A stretch of DNA of 64,000 nt from Lachnospiraceae bacterium. Lineage in GTDB: Bacteria > Bacillota_A > Clostridia > Lachnospirales > Lachnospiraceae. The notes under the pieces are model-generated. The model saw only the letters and a program-made list of their open reading frames with translations, was not told the origin of the DNA and did not search any database. The DNA lies in assembly GCA_009911175.1 (NCBI GenBank), contig QXWX01000010.1, positions 1-64,000 of the forward strand. The letters are read 5' to 3'. Positions 1-7,160 of this stretch are shown one piece after another (positions within the stretch are counted from its first letter, which is position 1; each line of letters starts with the position of its first letter). The translations under genes were made by a program, and so were the position numbers.

Positions 1-76
1 ACCGCTGTATACCGAACGGTACGTACAGTGGTGTGGGAGGTCGGCTGCTCAACTAATGGGTAGCCTCCTACCCGAT
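1..76 (+). mobile_element. 3' end of a group II intron (domains V and VI)
   Basis: The first 76 bases fold like the end of a bacterial group II intron. Bases 1-30 form a hairpin resembling domain V: ACCGCTGT pairs with ACAGTGGT around a short CC/GG-closed loop, with a CGC that could be the catalytic triad. Bases 34-73 form a second stem (GGGAGG with CCTCCTACCC) with an inner GGCTGCTC/GGGTAGCC arm, like branch-point domain VI. The intron would end near CCCGAT at 76. Any intron-encoded reverse transcriptase lies left of the window. Assignment rests on remembered domain V/VI patterns, not on a covariance search. Confidence 0.6.
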
Positions 77-100
77 ACACCATCGTATGCAGAAATGTAT

Positions 101-137
101 GTTACTGTACACACCCTGACAGGGAGTGTACAGTAAC
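101..137. repeat. Perfect hairpin with GTTAC/GTAAC ends
   Basis: GTTACTGTACAC at 101-112 is the exact reverse complement of 126-137, and CCCT/AGGG extends the stem inward after one A-A mismatch, leaving a 3-nt loop. No T-run follows, so it is not a classical terminator. Its first 13 bases match the ends of the palindromic elements elsewhere in this window (GTTACTRTTCACA-like), so it may be a minimal or collapsed member of that family lying just beyond the intron end. Confidence 0.6.
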
Positions 138-176
138 CAAATGTATTCACTTCAATTAAATTTGTGAAAAGAATAC

Positions 177-205
177 TTGTAAACGGGCTGTTGATATCGT
201 ATGAT
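177..205 (+). promoter_or_regulatory. Predicted sigma-A promoter of the flavoprotein pair
   Basis: TTGTAA at 177-182 and TATGAT at 200-205 are separated by 17 bp. Transcription would start near 212, which excludes the in-frame ATG at 211 and supports translation from 244. Confidence 0.5.
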
Positions 206-243
206 ATGTTATGCAGAAGATGAGTCTATACAGGAGGAAGAAC

Positions 244-1134
244 ATGTACAAGATTTTAAAAGCAGAAAAACTGGCTGATAAGATTATACTCATGGACGTG
301 CTTGCGCCGCGCGTTGCGAAGCATTGTCAGCCGGGACAGTTTGTGATCGTGAAAATGGATGACAAAGGGGAGAGGATTCCGCTTACGATCTGTGATTATG
401 ACCGGGAAGCAGGAACCATTACCATTGTATTTCAGGAGGTAGGGGCTTCCACGACGAAGATGGCAGACCTGAAAGAGGGAGATGCGTTCCGTGACTTCGT
501 AGGGCCTCTCGGATGTGCGTCCGAATTTGTAAATGAAGATATGGAAGAGCTGAAAAAGAAAAAAATGCTCTTTGTGGCAGGCGGTGTGGGAGCCGCGCCT
601 GTTTATCCACAGGTGAAATGGCTCCATGAGCACGGGATTGACGCAGATGTGATCCTGGGCGCGAAGACAAAGGATATGGTTATCCTGGAGAAAGAGCTGG
701 AAGCAGTGGCGGGCAATCTCTATGTGACCACAGATGACGGCTCCTACGGCCGTTCCGGTATGGTTACGACCGTGATTGAGGATCTTGTCACGAAGGAAGG
801 CAAGCAGTACGATGTGTGCGTAGCCATCGGACCGATGATCATGATGAAGTTTGTCTGCATGCTGACGAAAAAGCTGGAGCTGCCGACCATCGTCAGCATG
901 AACCCGATCATGGTAGACGGAACCGGTATGTGCGGGGCATGCCGTCTGCAGGTGGGAGACGAGATCAAGTTTGCATGTGTGGACGGACCGGAATTTGACG
1001 GACATCTTGTAGATTTTGACCAGGCAATGAAGAGAAGCCAGATGTATAAGACAGAAGAAGGCCGTGCAATGCTTAAGCTCACGGAAGGGGATACACACCA
1101 CGGCGGATGTGGAAATTGCGGAGGTGACAACTAA
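244..1134 (+). CDS. NfnA-like / sulfide-dihydroorotate dehydrogenase-like FAD/NAD-binding subunit
   Basis: This 296-residue protein has the ferredoxin-NADP reductase fold. It shows an FAD-binding R-I-P-L-T segment around 44-49, a pyridine-nucleotide GGVGAAP loop at about 113-119, and C-terminal cysteines near 230, 233 and 245 of the kind that hold a [2Fe-2S] cluster. An extra CGNC sits at the very end. ATG 244 follows AGGAGGAAGAAC; the in-frame ATG at 211 has no ribosome site. It overlaps the next gene by one base (TAATG), as expected for two subunits of one enzyme. The pair resembles electron-bifurcating NfnAB, which links NADH, NADPH and ferredoxin; exact substrates are inferred from the family. 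Confidence 0.85.
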   Translation: MYKILKAEKLADKIILMDVLAPRVAKHCQPGQFVIVKMDDKGERIPLTICDYDREAGTITIVFQEVGASTTKMADLKEGDAFRDFVGPLGCASEFVNEDMEELKKKKMLFVAGGVGAAPVYPQVKWLHEHGIDADVILGAKTKDMVILEKELEAVAGNLYVTTDDGSYGRSGMVTTVIEDLVTKEGKQYDVCVAIGPMIMMKFVCMLTKKLELPTIVSMNPIMVDGTGMCGACRLQVGDEIKFACVDGPEFDGHLVDFDQAMKRSQMYKTEEGRAMLKLTEGDTHHGGCGNCGGDN

Positions 1135-2522
1135 TGGCAGATGTATTAAAGAAAGTGCCTGTCAGAGAACAGGAACCCAAGGTACGCGCTACGAATTTTG
1201 AAGAGGTTTGTCTGGGCTACAATCAGGAGGAGGCCATGGAAGAAGCTTCCCGCTGCATCAACTGCAAGAACGCGAAGTGCGTCAGCGGATGTCCGGTGGC
1301 CATTGATATTCCGGGATTTATCAAGGAAGTCAAGGAAGGCAATATCGAAGAGGCCTATAAGGTGATCGGAAAAGCATCCGCGTTGCCGGCAATCTGCGGA
1401 CGTGTCTGTCCCCAGGAATCCCAGTGCGAGGGAAAATGTATCCGGGGGATCAAGGGCGAGCCGGTATCCATCGGCAAGCTGGAGCGGTTTGTCGCGGATT
1501 ATGCCCTGGAGCATGACATCAAACCGGTAGGAGCGGAAAGCACCAACGGACATAAGGTTGCGGTCATCGGCTCCGGCCCGTCCGGCCTGACCTGCGCCGG
1601 TGACCTGGCAAAGATGGGCTACGAGGTGACGGTATTCGAGGCGCTTCACGAGCTGGGCGGCGTGCTGGTATATGGGATTCCGGAGTTCCGTCTTCCGAAG
1701 CAGAAGGTGGTTGCAAAGGAGATCGAGAAGGTAAAAGAGCTGGGTGTGAAGTTTGAGACCAATGTGGTCATCGGAAAGTCTACCACCATTGACCAGCTTA
1801 TCGAGGAAGAAGGCTTTGAGGCCGTATTTATCGGTTCAGGCGCGGGACTCCCGATGTTCATGGGCATTCCGGGGGAAAATGCCAACGGCGTATTCTCCGC
1901 CAATGAATACCTGACCAGGAGCAACCTGATGAAAGCCTTTGACGAGTCCTATGATACCCCCATCGTTGGCGGTAAGAAGGTGGCGGTCGTTGGCGGCGGA
2001 AACGTGGCCATGGACGCCGCAAGAACGGCGCTGCGTCTCGGAGCAGAGGTACATATCGTGTACAGGAGAAGCGAGGCGGAGCTTCCGGCCAGAGTGGAAG
2101 AGGTTCATCATGCGAAGGAAGAGGGTGTGATCTTCGACTTGCTCACCAATCCGAAGGAAATCTTTGTCGATGACAAGGGGAATGTAAAGGGCATGAAGGT
2201 CATCAAGATGGAGCTCGGCGAGCCGGACGCGTCCGGAAGAAGACGTCCGGTGGAGGTTCCGGGATCTGAGTATGAGATTGAAGTGGATACCGTGATCATG
2301 TCACTGGGGACTTCTCCGAATCCGCTGATCTCCTCCACCACAAAGGGGCTGGAGACCAACCGATGGAAATGTATCGTTGCGGACGAAGAGTTCGGCAAGA
2401 CCTCCAAGGAAGGGGTTTATGCCGGCGGCGACGCGGTGACAGGCGCGGCGACGGTCATTCTTGCCATGGGTGCTGGAAAAGCGGGCGCGCATGGAATTGA
2501 TGAATATTTAAAAAATAAATAA
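1134..2522 (+). CDS. NfnB / GltA-type NADPH-dependent oxidoreductase subunit
   Basis: The 462-residue product matches the glutamate-synthase small-chain / NfnB family. Two N-terminal cysteine groups (CINCKNAKC around 41-49 and CPQESQCEGKC around 92-102) would bind [4Fe-4S] clusters. GSGPSG near 146-151 is the FAD dinucleotide-binding loop and a VVGGGNVAMDAA segment near 286-297 the NADPH loop. No glutamate-synthase large subunit is nearby, and the partner directly upstream is an NfnA-like subunit. A bifurcating transhydrogenase is therefore likelier than glutamate synthase. The start ATG lies in the stop codon of the upstream gene. Cytoplasmic. Confidence 0.88.
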   Translation: MADVLKKVPVREQEPKVRATNFEEVCLGYNQEEAMEEASRCINCKNAKCVSGCPVAIDIPGFIKEVKEGNIEEAYKVIGKASALPAICGRVCPQESQCEGKCIRGIKGEPVSIGKLERFVADYALEHDIKPVGAESTNGHKVAVIGSGPSGLTCAGDLAKMGYEVTVFEALHELGGVLVYGIPEFRLPKQKVVAKEIEKVKELGVKFETNVVIGKSTTIDQLIEEEGFEAVFIGSGAGLPMFMGIPGENANGVFSANEYLTRSNLMKAFDESYDTPIVGGKKVAVVGGGNVAMDAARTALRLGAEVHIVYRRSEAELPARVEEVHHAKEEGVIFDLLTNPKEIFVDDKGNVKGMKVIKMELGEPDASGRRRPVEVPGSEYEIEVDTVIMSLGTSPNPLISSTTKGLETNRWKCIVADEEFGKTSKEGVYAGGDAVTGAATVILAMGAGKAGAHGIDEYLKNK

Positions 2523-2530
2523 TTGCAGAT

Positions 2531-2569
2531 ACGATCAGACCTGTTCTCTGGTAGGACAGGTCTGATCGT
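2531..2569 (+). other. 14-bp perfect inverted repeat after nfnB
   Basis: ACGATCAGACCTGT at 2531-2544 pairs perfectly with 2556-2569 across an 11-nt loop, 8 bases after the nfnB stop. The flanks have no run of T, so efficiency as an intrinsic terminator is doubtful. It may instead protect the mRNA 3' end or attenuate read-through into rlmH. Confidence 0.6.
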
Positions 2570-2664
2570 GCAGTTCAGGCAGAATATGAAGAAAACGATA
2601 GATTCAGCGGTCAGAGCACAGCATTTTGCGGTGTGGAGATCTGACTGGAAAGAGACTGGATGAA

Positions 2665-3144
2665 ATGAAGATCACATTGATCACTGTAGGTAAAATAAAG
2701 GAAAAATATCTCAGGGACGCAATCGGGGAATACAGCAAACGTCTGGGCGGCTATTGCAAGCTGGAGATCATAGAGGTTGCGGATGAGAAGACCCCGGACC
2801 ATGCCGGCGAGGGGCAGGAGCAGCTGATCCTCTCCAGAGAGGCGGAGCGTATCCTGAAATACATCAAAGAAGACGCCTATATCATGACACTGGAGATCAG
2901 CGGGAAGCAACTTTCCTCCGAGGAGCTGGCTGCCAGGATCGAGCAGCTTGGGGTGCAGGGGAGAGGGCATCTGATCTTTATCATCGGAGGCTCCATCGGA
3001 TTGGGAAAGGAAGTCCTTGGCAGGTCAGACTTTGCCCTCAGTTTTTCGAAAATGACCTTTCCCCATCAGCTGATGCGGGTGATCCTGCTGGAACAGATCT
3101 ACCGGAGCTTCCGGATCATCCATGGGGCTCCCTACCACAAATAA
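2665..3144 (+). CDS. rlmH: 23S rRNA pseudouridine-1915 N3-methyltransferase RlmH
   Basis: The product is 159 residues, exactly the usual RlmH length. It begins with the typical MKITLITVGKIKEKYL and ends with GAPYHK, the conserved tail. The SPOUT-fold SAM pocket is visible as FIIGGSIGLG near residue 112 and HQLMRVILLEQIYR near 141. It methylates pseudouridine 1915 in helix 69 of 23S rRNA on assembled ribosomes. An in-frame upstream ATG at 2626 would add 13 residues not seen in the family, so 2665 is preferred despite a weak ribosome site. A strong terminator begins one base after the stop. Confidence 0.95.
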   Translation: MKITLITVGKIKEKYLRDAIGEYSKRLGGYCKLEIIEVADEKTPDHAGEGQEQLILSREAERILKYIKEDAYIMTLEISGKQLSSEELAARIEQLGVQGRGHLIFIIGGSIGLGKEVLGRSDFALSFSKMTFPHQLMRVILLEQIYRSFRIIHGAPYHK

Positions 3145-3191
3145 AAAAGCCATATCCAAAAGAACGTGTTATTCCTTTGGATATGGCTTTT
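3145..3191. terminator. Bidirectional intrinsic terminator after rlmH
   Basis: AAAAGCCATATCCAAA at 3145-3160 pairs perfectly with 3176-3191 (16 bp). The A-run on one arm and T-run on the other would support termination from either side. Confidence 0.85.
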
Positions 3192-3354
3192 CAGATGTAT
3201 TATTTCAACAGAAAAAAGATTGTGTAACATTCCTGAGGATGATATAATTGTTCCGTAAGTTACAAAGCAAAAGCAGATTTCTCTAAAATAGCAGCATGCG
3301 GGCGGGCCTGCCTGCGGCTTTTTGGAGCAGATCATAACACATTTGGAGGTTAAG

Positions 3355-4233
3355 ATGAACGACTATATCATATGTATGGATGCTTCCGGCGATATCATCC
3401 GGGAAGCGGCCCTGGAAAACGAAATTCAATTTGTGCCTATGGAGTATTCGATCGGAGAGGAGATGCGTACATCCAGAGGATGCGAGAGTGAGGAACTGCT
3501 GAAAACATTTTATGACGGACAGCGCGGAGGCGACCTGACCAAGACATCCCAGATTTCCCCGTATATGTATGAGGAATATTTCAAGCAATTCCTGGAGCTT
3601 GGGAAGTCCATTCTGTATTTCTGCCTGTCAGGCGGGCTTTCCTCTACCTATCAAAGCGCCGTGCTCGCCGCGGAGACTTTGAAGGAGGATTATCCGGAGG
3701 CGGAGGTGATCCCGGTGGATACGCTGGCAGCGACAGGTGGGATCGGCCTTTTGGTGGAAAAGGCCATCGAAAACCGAAAGGACGGCATGTCCATCCGGGA
3801 AAATCTGGAATCCGTTCGGGCCGTGATCCCCAGACTGCGCCATTACTTTATGGTACAGGATCTGATGTATCTGAAGCGGGGCGGACGCGTCAGCGCGGCA
3901 ACCGCCATTGTGGGCTCTGCGCTGAATATCAAGCCCATGCTCATCGTCAATGAAGAGGGAAAGCTTGTGAACGTGGATAAGAAACGCGGGAACAAAGCGG
4001 CCATGTCTTCTCTGTTTGCGTCGTTCAAAGAAAATTATGATCCGGAGACGGATACCAGGATCTACATCTGCGATTCGGACGCGCCGGAGCTTGCGCAAGG
4101 GCTTGCCGAAAAAATAAAAGAGGCGGAGCCAGGCGTGACGATACGCCGCACCATGCTGTCGCCAATCATCGGCGCCCATACCGGCCCGGGAATGGTTGCG
4201 GTGATTCTGTTCGGCAAGGAGAAAACATCATGA
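3355..4233 (+). CDS. DegV family fatty-acid-binding protein
   Basis: The 292-residue protein has DegV/FakB features: an N-terminal D-A-S-G-D-I segment, the lipid carboxylate-binding serine region SGGLSSTYQSA near 98-108, and a C-terminal half with H-T-G-P-G near 277. Family members bind a fatty acid and present it to the kinase FakA for phospholipid synthesis. No fakA is adjacent, so it could be one of several FakB paralogs with its own acyl preference. ATG 3355 has GGAGGT four bases upstream; a TTG at 3322 is in frame but poorly placed. It overlaps the HAD gene by four bases (ATGA). Confidence 0.85.
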   Translation: MNDYIICMDASGDIIREAALENEIQFVPMEYSIGEEMRTSRGCESEELLKTFYDGQRGGDLTKTSQISPYMYEEYFKQFLELGKSILYFCLSGGLSSTYQSAVLAAETLKEDYPEAEVIPVDTLAATGGIGLLVEKAIENRKDGMSIRENLESVRAVIPRLRHYFMVQDLMYLKRGGRVSAATAIVGSALNIKPMLIVNEEGKLVNVDKKRGNKAAMSSLFASFKENYDPETDTRIYICDSDAPELAQGLAEKIKEAEPGVTIRRTMLSPIIGAHTGPGMVAVILFGKEKTS

Positions 4234-4820
4234 TAAAAAATATCATATTTGATATGGGAAATGTTTTGCTGCAGTATGATCCGGGCGTCTGTCTGCACCA
4301 TTTTGTAGAGCAGGAGGAAGACCGGGCACTGATCCGCCGGGAGCTTTTCGAAGGCCCAGAGTGGGTGGAAGGGGATCTGGGGCATATTACGGATGAAGAA
4401 CGCTTTGACGGTGTGAGCCGAAGAGTTCCCGAGAGGCTCCATGGAGAGCTGAAAGCATGCACAGAGCAGTGGCACATGTGCATGCGGCCGGTTGCCGGGG
4501 CGAAGGAATTCTGTGGGTACGCAAAGGAGCAGGGCTACCGCCTCTTTGTGCTGTCCAATGCCAGCAGCTCCTTTTATCAGTATTTCCAGAGATTTGCGCC
4601 GCTGGATTATTTTGACGGGATCGTGGTATCCTGCGACATCCATATGATCAAGCCGGATGTCCGCATTTATCAGTATCTTCTGGACAAATATCAGCTGACG
4701 CCGGAGGAGAGCTTCTTTATCGATGATATGCCCGAAAATGTGGCTGGCGCCCAAAAAGCCGGGATCCGCGGGGCGATTTTTCACGGAGACTTCGAGAAGA
4801 TCCGAAAGAGTTTGGAATAA
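4230..4820 (+). CDS. HAD superfamily (subfamily IA) hydrolase
   Basis: All four HAD motifs are present in 196 residues. DMGNV near 8-12 carries the nucleophile aspartate but has Asn where most phosphatases have a second Asp-containing motif. LSNAS near 109 is motif II, KPD near 144 motif III and FIDDMPEN near 163-170 motif IV. Such proteins dephosphorylate small metabolites; the substrate cannot be read from sequence. The Asn in motif I resembles the YihX/epoxide-hydrolase-N-like branch. It is co-translated with the DegV protein through an ATGA overlap. Confidence 0.8.
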   Translation: MIKNIIFDMGNVLLQYDPGVCLHHFVEQEEDRALIRRELFEGPEWVEGDLGHITDEERFDGVSRRVPERLHGELKACTEQWHMCMRPVAGAKEFCGYAKEQGYRLFVLSNASSSFYQYFQRFAPLDYFDGIVVSCDIHMIKPDVRIYQYLLDKYQLTPEESFFIDDMPENVAGAQKAGIRGAIFHGDFEKIRKSLE

Positions 4821-4825
4821 AAGAA

Positions 4826-4972
4826 GTTACAGGTCACACCTTGACCAGGCGTGCCCTGTAACTCAGGCCGTCATTTAAAATTGCCTACGGCAATGGACGG
4901 CCTGAATCCCAGCTTTTATGTGCATCCTCCTGACCAATCAGCGTAGTGATTGGTCAGTGTGTGACATGTAAC
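4826..4972 (+). repeat. Palindromic intergenic repeat, copy 1 (147 bp)
   Basis: This element is 140/147 identical to 58355-58501 and ends in GTTACAGGTCACACC / GTGTGACATGTAAC, so its ends pair. Three inner stems are visible: GTTACAGG with CCTGTAAC (4826-4862), CAGGCCGTC with GGACGGCCTG around an inner TTGCC-TAC-GGCAA hairpin, and GACCAATCA with TGATTGGTC (about 4932-4955). It carries no open frame and looks like a structured MITE- or REP-like unit. Together with the spacer to 5010 it fills the gap between the HAD gene and the flotillin promoter. Confidence 0.85.
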
Positions 4973-5010
4973 AAAAGAATACATTTTAATGTTGGAATAG
5001 TCAGAAAATA

Positions 5011-5039
5011 TTGCGCCGGATGACGGAAAGTGATAAAAT
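5011..5039 (+). promoter_or_regulatory. Predicted sigma-A promoter of the flotillin gene
   Basis: TTGCGC (5011-5016) and TAAAAT (5034-5039) have a 17-bp spacer. Downstream, GAATCGTCCG / CGGAGGATTC (5056-5085, one mismatch) forms a hairpin that would hide the GGAGG before the alternative start at 5094. Confidence 0.4.
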
Positions 5040-5114
5040 AGGATGTGAAGAAAAGGAATCGTCCGCGAATCGTTTCGGAGGATTCTTAATAGAATGACAA
5101 AGGAGAAAAAGAAT

Positions 5115-6704
5115 ATGAATAGTATGGTATTCGATGTTGTACTGAAAGTCGTTCCGGTGGTTCTGATTCTGCTGATCCTTCTCATCATCCTGGCATCCGG
5201 ATATGTGAAGGCATCCCCGGATACGGCTTACATCATTTCCGGTTTGAGAAAGCAGCCGAAGGTGCTGATCGGAAAAGCAGGCATCAAGATTCCGTTTCTG
5301 GAGAAGAAGGATGAGCTGAACCTGCAGCTGATCCCCATTGATGTCAAGACCTCCAGCGCGGTACCCACCGCGGATTATATCAATATCCGGGTGGACGCGG
5401 CGGTGAACGTGAAGATCAGCGACCAGCCCGAGCGCCTTTCCCTGGCGGCGCAGAACTTTTTAAACCGTCCCACCGATTATATCGCCCAGGTATCCAGGGA
5501 AGTGCTGGAGGGCAATATGCGCGAAATCGTAGGAAAGATGAACCTGGAAGAGATGGTATCGGACCGCCAGAAGTTCGCCACACTGGTGAAGGAGAACGCG
5601 GAGCCGGACCTTGCGGCCATGGGGCTGGACATTGTCAGCTTCAACGTACAGAACTTCGTGGACGGCAACGGCGTGATTGAAAATCTGGGTGTAGACAACA
5701 TCGTGAAGATCCAGAAGAACGCGGCCATTTCCAGGGCGGACAGTGAGAAGGAGATCGCCAAGGCTCAGGCCAAGGCGAAGAAGGAAGCCAACGACGCCCA
5801 GGTGACCTCCGAGCTGGAGATTGCCAATGCCCGGGCAAGGGCCCAGAAGGAAAAGGCGGTCGTACAGGCACAGGCCAACCAAGAGGCAAAGGAAGCGGAG
5901 ATCAGCGCCGCGACTCTGATCGCCCAGAAGGAAAACGACCTGGAGATCCGCAAGGCAGAGCTTCAGAAGGATGCGGACACCAAGAAGGCCATCGCCGATT
6001 CCGCATACCAGATCCAGAAGGAAACCGAGCGTAAGACCGTGGAGATCGCCACTGCGGACGCGAATCTGGCACGCCAGGAAAAAGCCATCGCCCTGCAGGA
6101 GAAGGAAGTGGAGCTGACAGAGCGCAACCTGGAAGCCACCGTGAAGAAGCAGGCAGAGGCGGAGCGCTACGCGAAGCAGCAGGAATCCGATGCCAAGCTC
6201 TACGAGGTACAGCGCAATTCCGAGGCCCAGCTCTTTGAACGGCAGAAAAACGCGGAAGCAGATAAGTTTGAGCGGGAGAAGGAAGCGGAAGCATTGAAAG
6301 CCACCGCAGAGGCTCAGAAGTATGCCATGGAACAGGAAGCGGAAGGAATCCGCAGCAAGGGTCTTGCGGAAGCCGAGGCTATCAAGGCAAAGGCGCTTGC
6401 AGAAGCGGAGGGTATCGAAAAGAAGGCGGAAGCCATGAAGCAGATGGGCGAAGCCGCGATTCTGGAGATGTACTTCAAGGCCATGCCGGAGATTGCCAGA
6501 AATATTGCGGAGCCTCTCGGCAAGGTGGATAAGATCACCATGTACGGGGACGGCAATACCTCGAAGCTGGTGAAGGATATCGTGGGAACCTTTACCCAGG
6601 TGTCAGACGGGCTGAAGGAATCCACAGGCGTTGACGTACAGTCCGTATTATCCGGATTCTTAGGCGCAAAGCTGGCGGACGATACCGGCGAAGCGGAAAA
6701 ATAA
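5115..6704 (+). CDS. Flotillin-like SPFH-domain membrane protein
   Basis: The 529-residue product has one N-terminal membrane helix (about residues 7-28), a SPFH/band-7 domain to about 200, a long Ala/Glu/Lys/Gln-rich coiled coil (about 205-440), and a C-terminal segment ending in a G-F-L-G-A-K-L-rich stretch. This is the layout of bacterial flotillins (YuaG/FloT), which scaffold functional membrane microdomains. ATG 5115 sits nine bases after AGGAG; an ATG at 5094 would add seven residues. No NfeD-type partner adjoins it. A terminator follows at 6809. Confidence 0.88.
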   Translation: MNSMVFDVVLKVVPVVLILLILLIILASGYVKASPDTAYIISGLRKQPKVLIGKAGIKIPFLEKKDELNLQLIPIDVKTSSAVPTADYINIRVDAAVNVKISDQPERLSLAAQNFLNRPTDYIAQVSREVLEGNMREIVGKMNLEEMVSDRQKFATLVKENAEPDLAAMGLDIVSFNVQNFVDGNGVIENLGVDNIVKIQKNAAISRADSEKEIAKAQAKAKKEANDAQVTSELEIANARARAQKEKAVVQAQANQEAKEAEISAATLIAQKENDLEIRKAELQKDADTKKAIADSAYQIQKETERKTVEIATADANLARQEKAIALQEKEVELTERNLEATVKKQAEAERYAKQQESDAKLYEVQRNSEAQLFERQKNAEADKFEREKEAEALKATAEAQKYAMEQEAEGIRSKGLAEAEAIKAKALAEAEGIEKKAEAMKQMGEAAILEMYFKAMPEIARNIAEPLGKVDKITMYGDGNTSKLVKDIVGTFTQVSDGLKESTGVDVQSVLSGFLGAKLADDTGEAEK

Positions 6705-6808
6705 GGTTTTGCGTTTAAAACGCGGATTCAGCTCTTTTTACCTGCTTTGGTAAAACAGACAAGGAAAAGGCCCGGAGAATTTGTTCGCGGTTCTCAGGTA
6801 TAGGATAG

Positions 6809-6859
6809 AACAGCCGCACATATACTCTTGATAAAAGGTGTATGTGTGGCTGTTTTTTT
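6809..6859 (+). terminator. Intrinsic terminator after flotillin, with a nested sporulation-type promoter
   Basis: AACAGCCGCACATA (6809-6822) pairs with TATGTGTGGCTGTT (6841-6854, one G-U), followed by seven T and then the yqfC start codon. CATATACT at 6819-6826 resembles a sigma-E/K -10 element. RNA started there would lack the left arm and escape termination. The promoter part is an inference. Confidence 0.65.
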
Positions 6860-7144
6860 ATGGATCATGAACGTGAAAACGAAGGGCTCAAAAGCCGTCT
6901 GGTATCCGCTGCCGGCATGCCGAAGGATGTGGTGCTGGGTGCGGCCGTGGTCACACTTCTCGGCGACTCCGAGGTGTGCATCGAGAACTACCGCGGGATC
7001 ATCGAATACACCGAATGCCTGATCCGGGTACAGGCTAAGGGAAAACAGATCCGCCTGCATGGGAAGCATCTGCAGATCGAATATTATACCAACGACGAAA
7101 TGAAGATCACAGGAACCATATGCTCCCTGGAATTCTGCAAATGA
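6860..7144 (+). CDS. yqfC: YabP/YqfC-family sporulation protein
   Basis: The small 94-residue protein matches YqfC in length and pattern: a short basic N-terminus, G-M-P-K-D-V-V-L, then repeated short beta-strand segments (I-E-N-Y-R-G-I-I-E-Y, I-R-L-H-G-K-H-L-Q-I). It precedes yqfD, phoH and ybeY as in other spore-formers, where the gene belongs to the mother-cell sigma-E regulon. ATG 6860 directly abuts the T-run of the preceding terminator and has no good ribosome site. An ATG at 6842 lies one base after AAAGGTG. The true start is uncertain; family length favours 6860. Confidence 0.8.
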   Translation: MDHERENEGLKSRLVSAAGMPKDVVLGAAVVTLLGDSEVCIENYRGIIEYTECLIRVQAKGKQIRLHGKHLQIEYYTNDEMKITGTICSLEFCK

Positions 7145-7160
7145 AAGAGAGGTAACCAAT

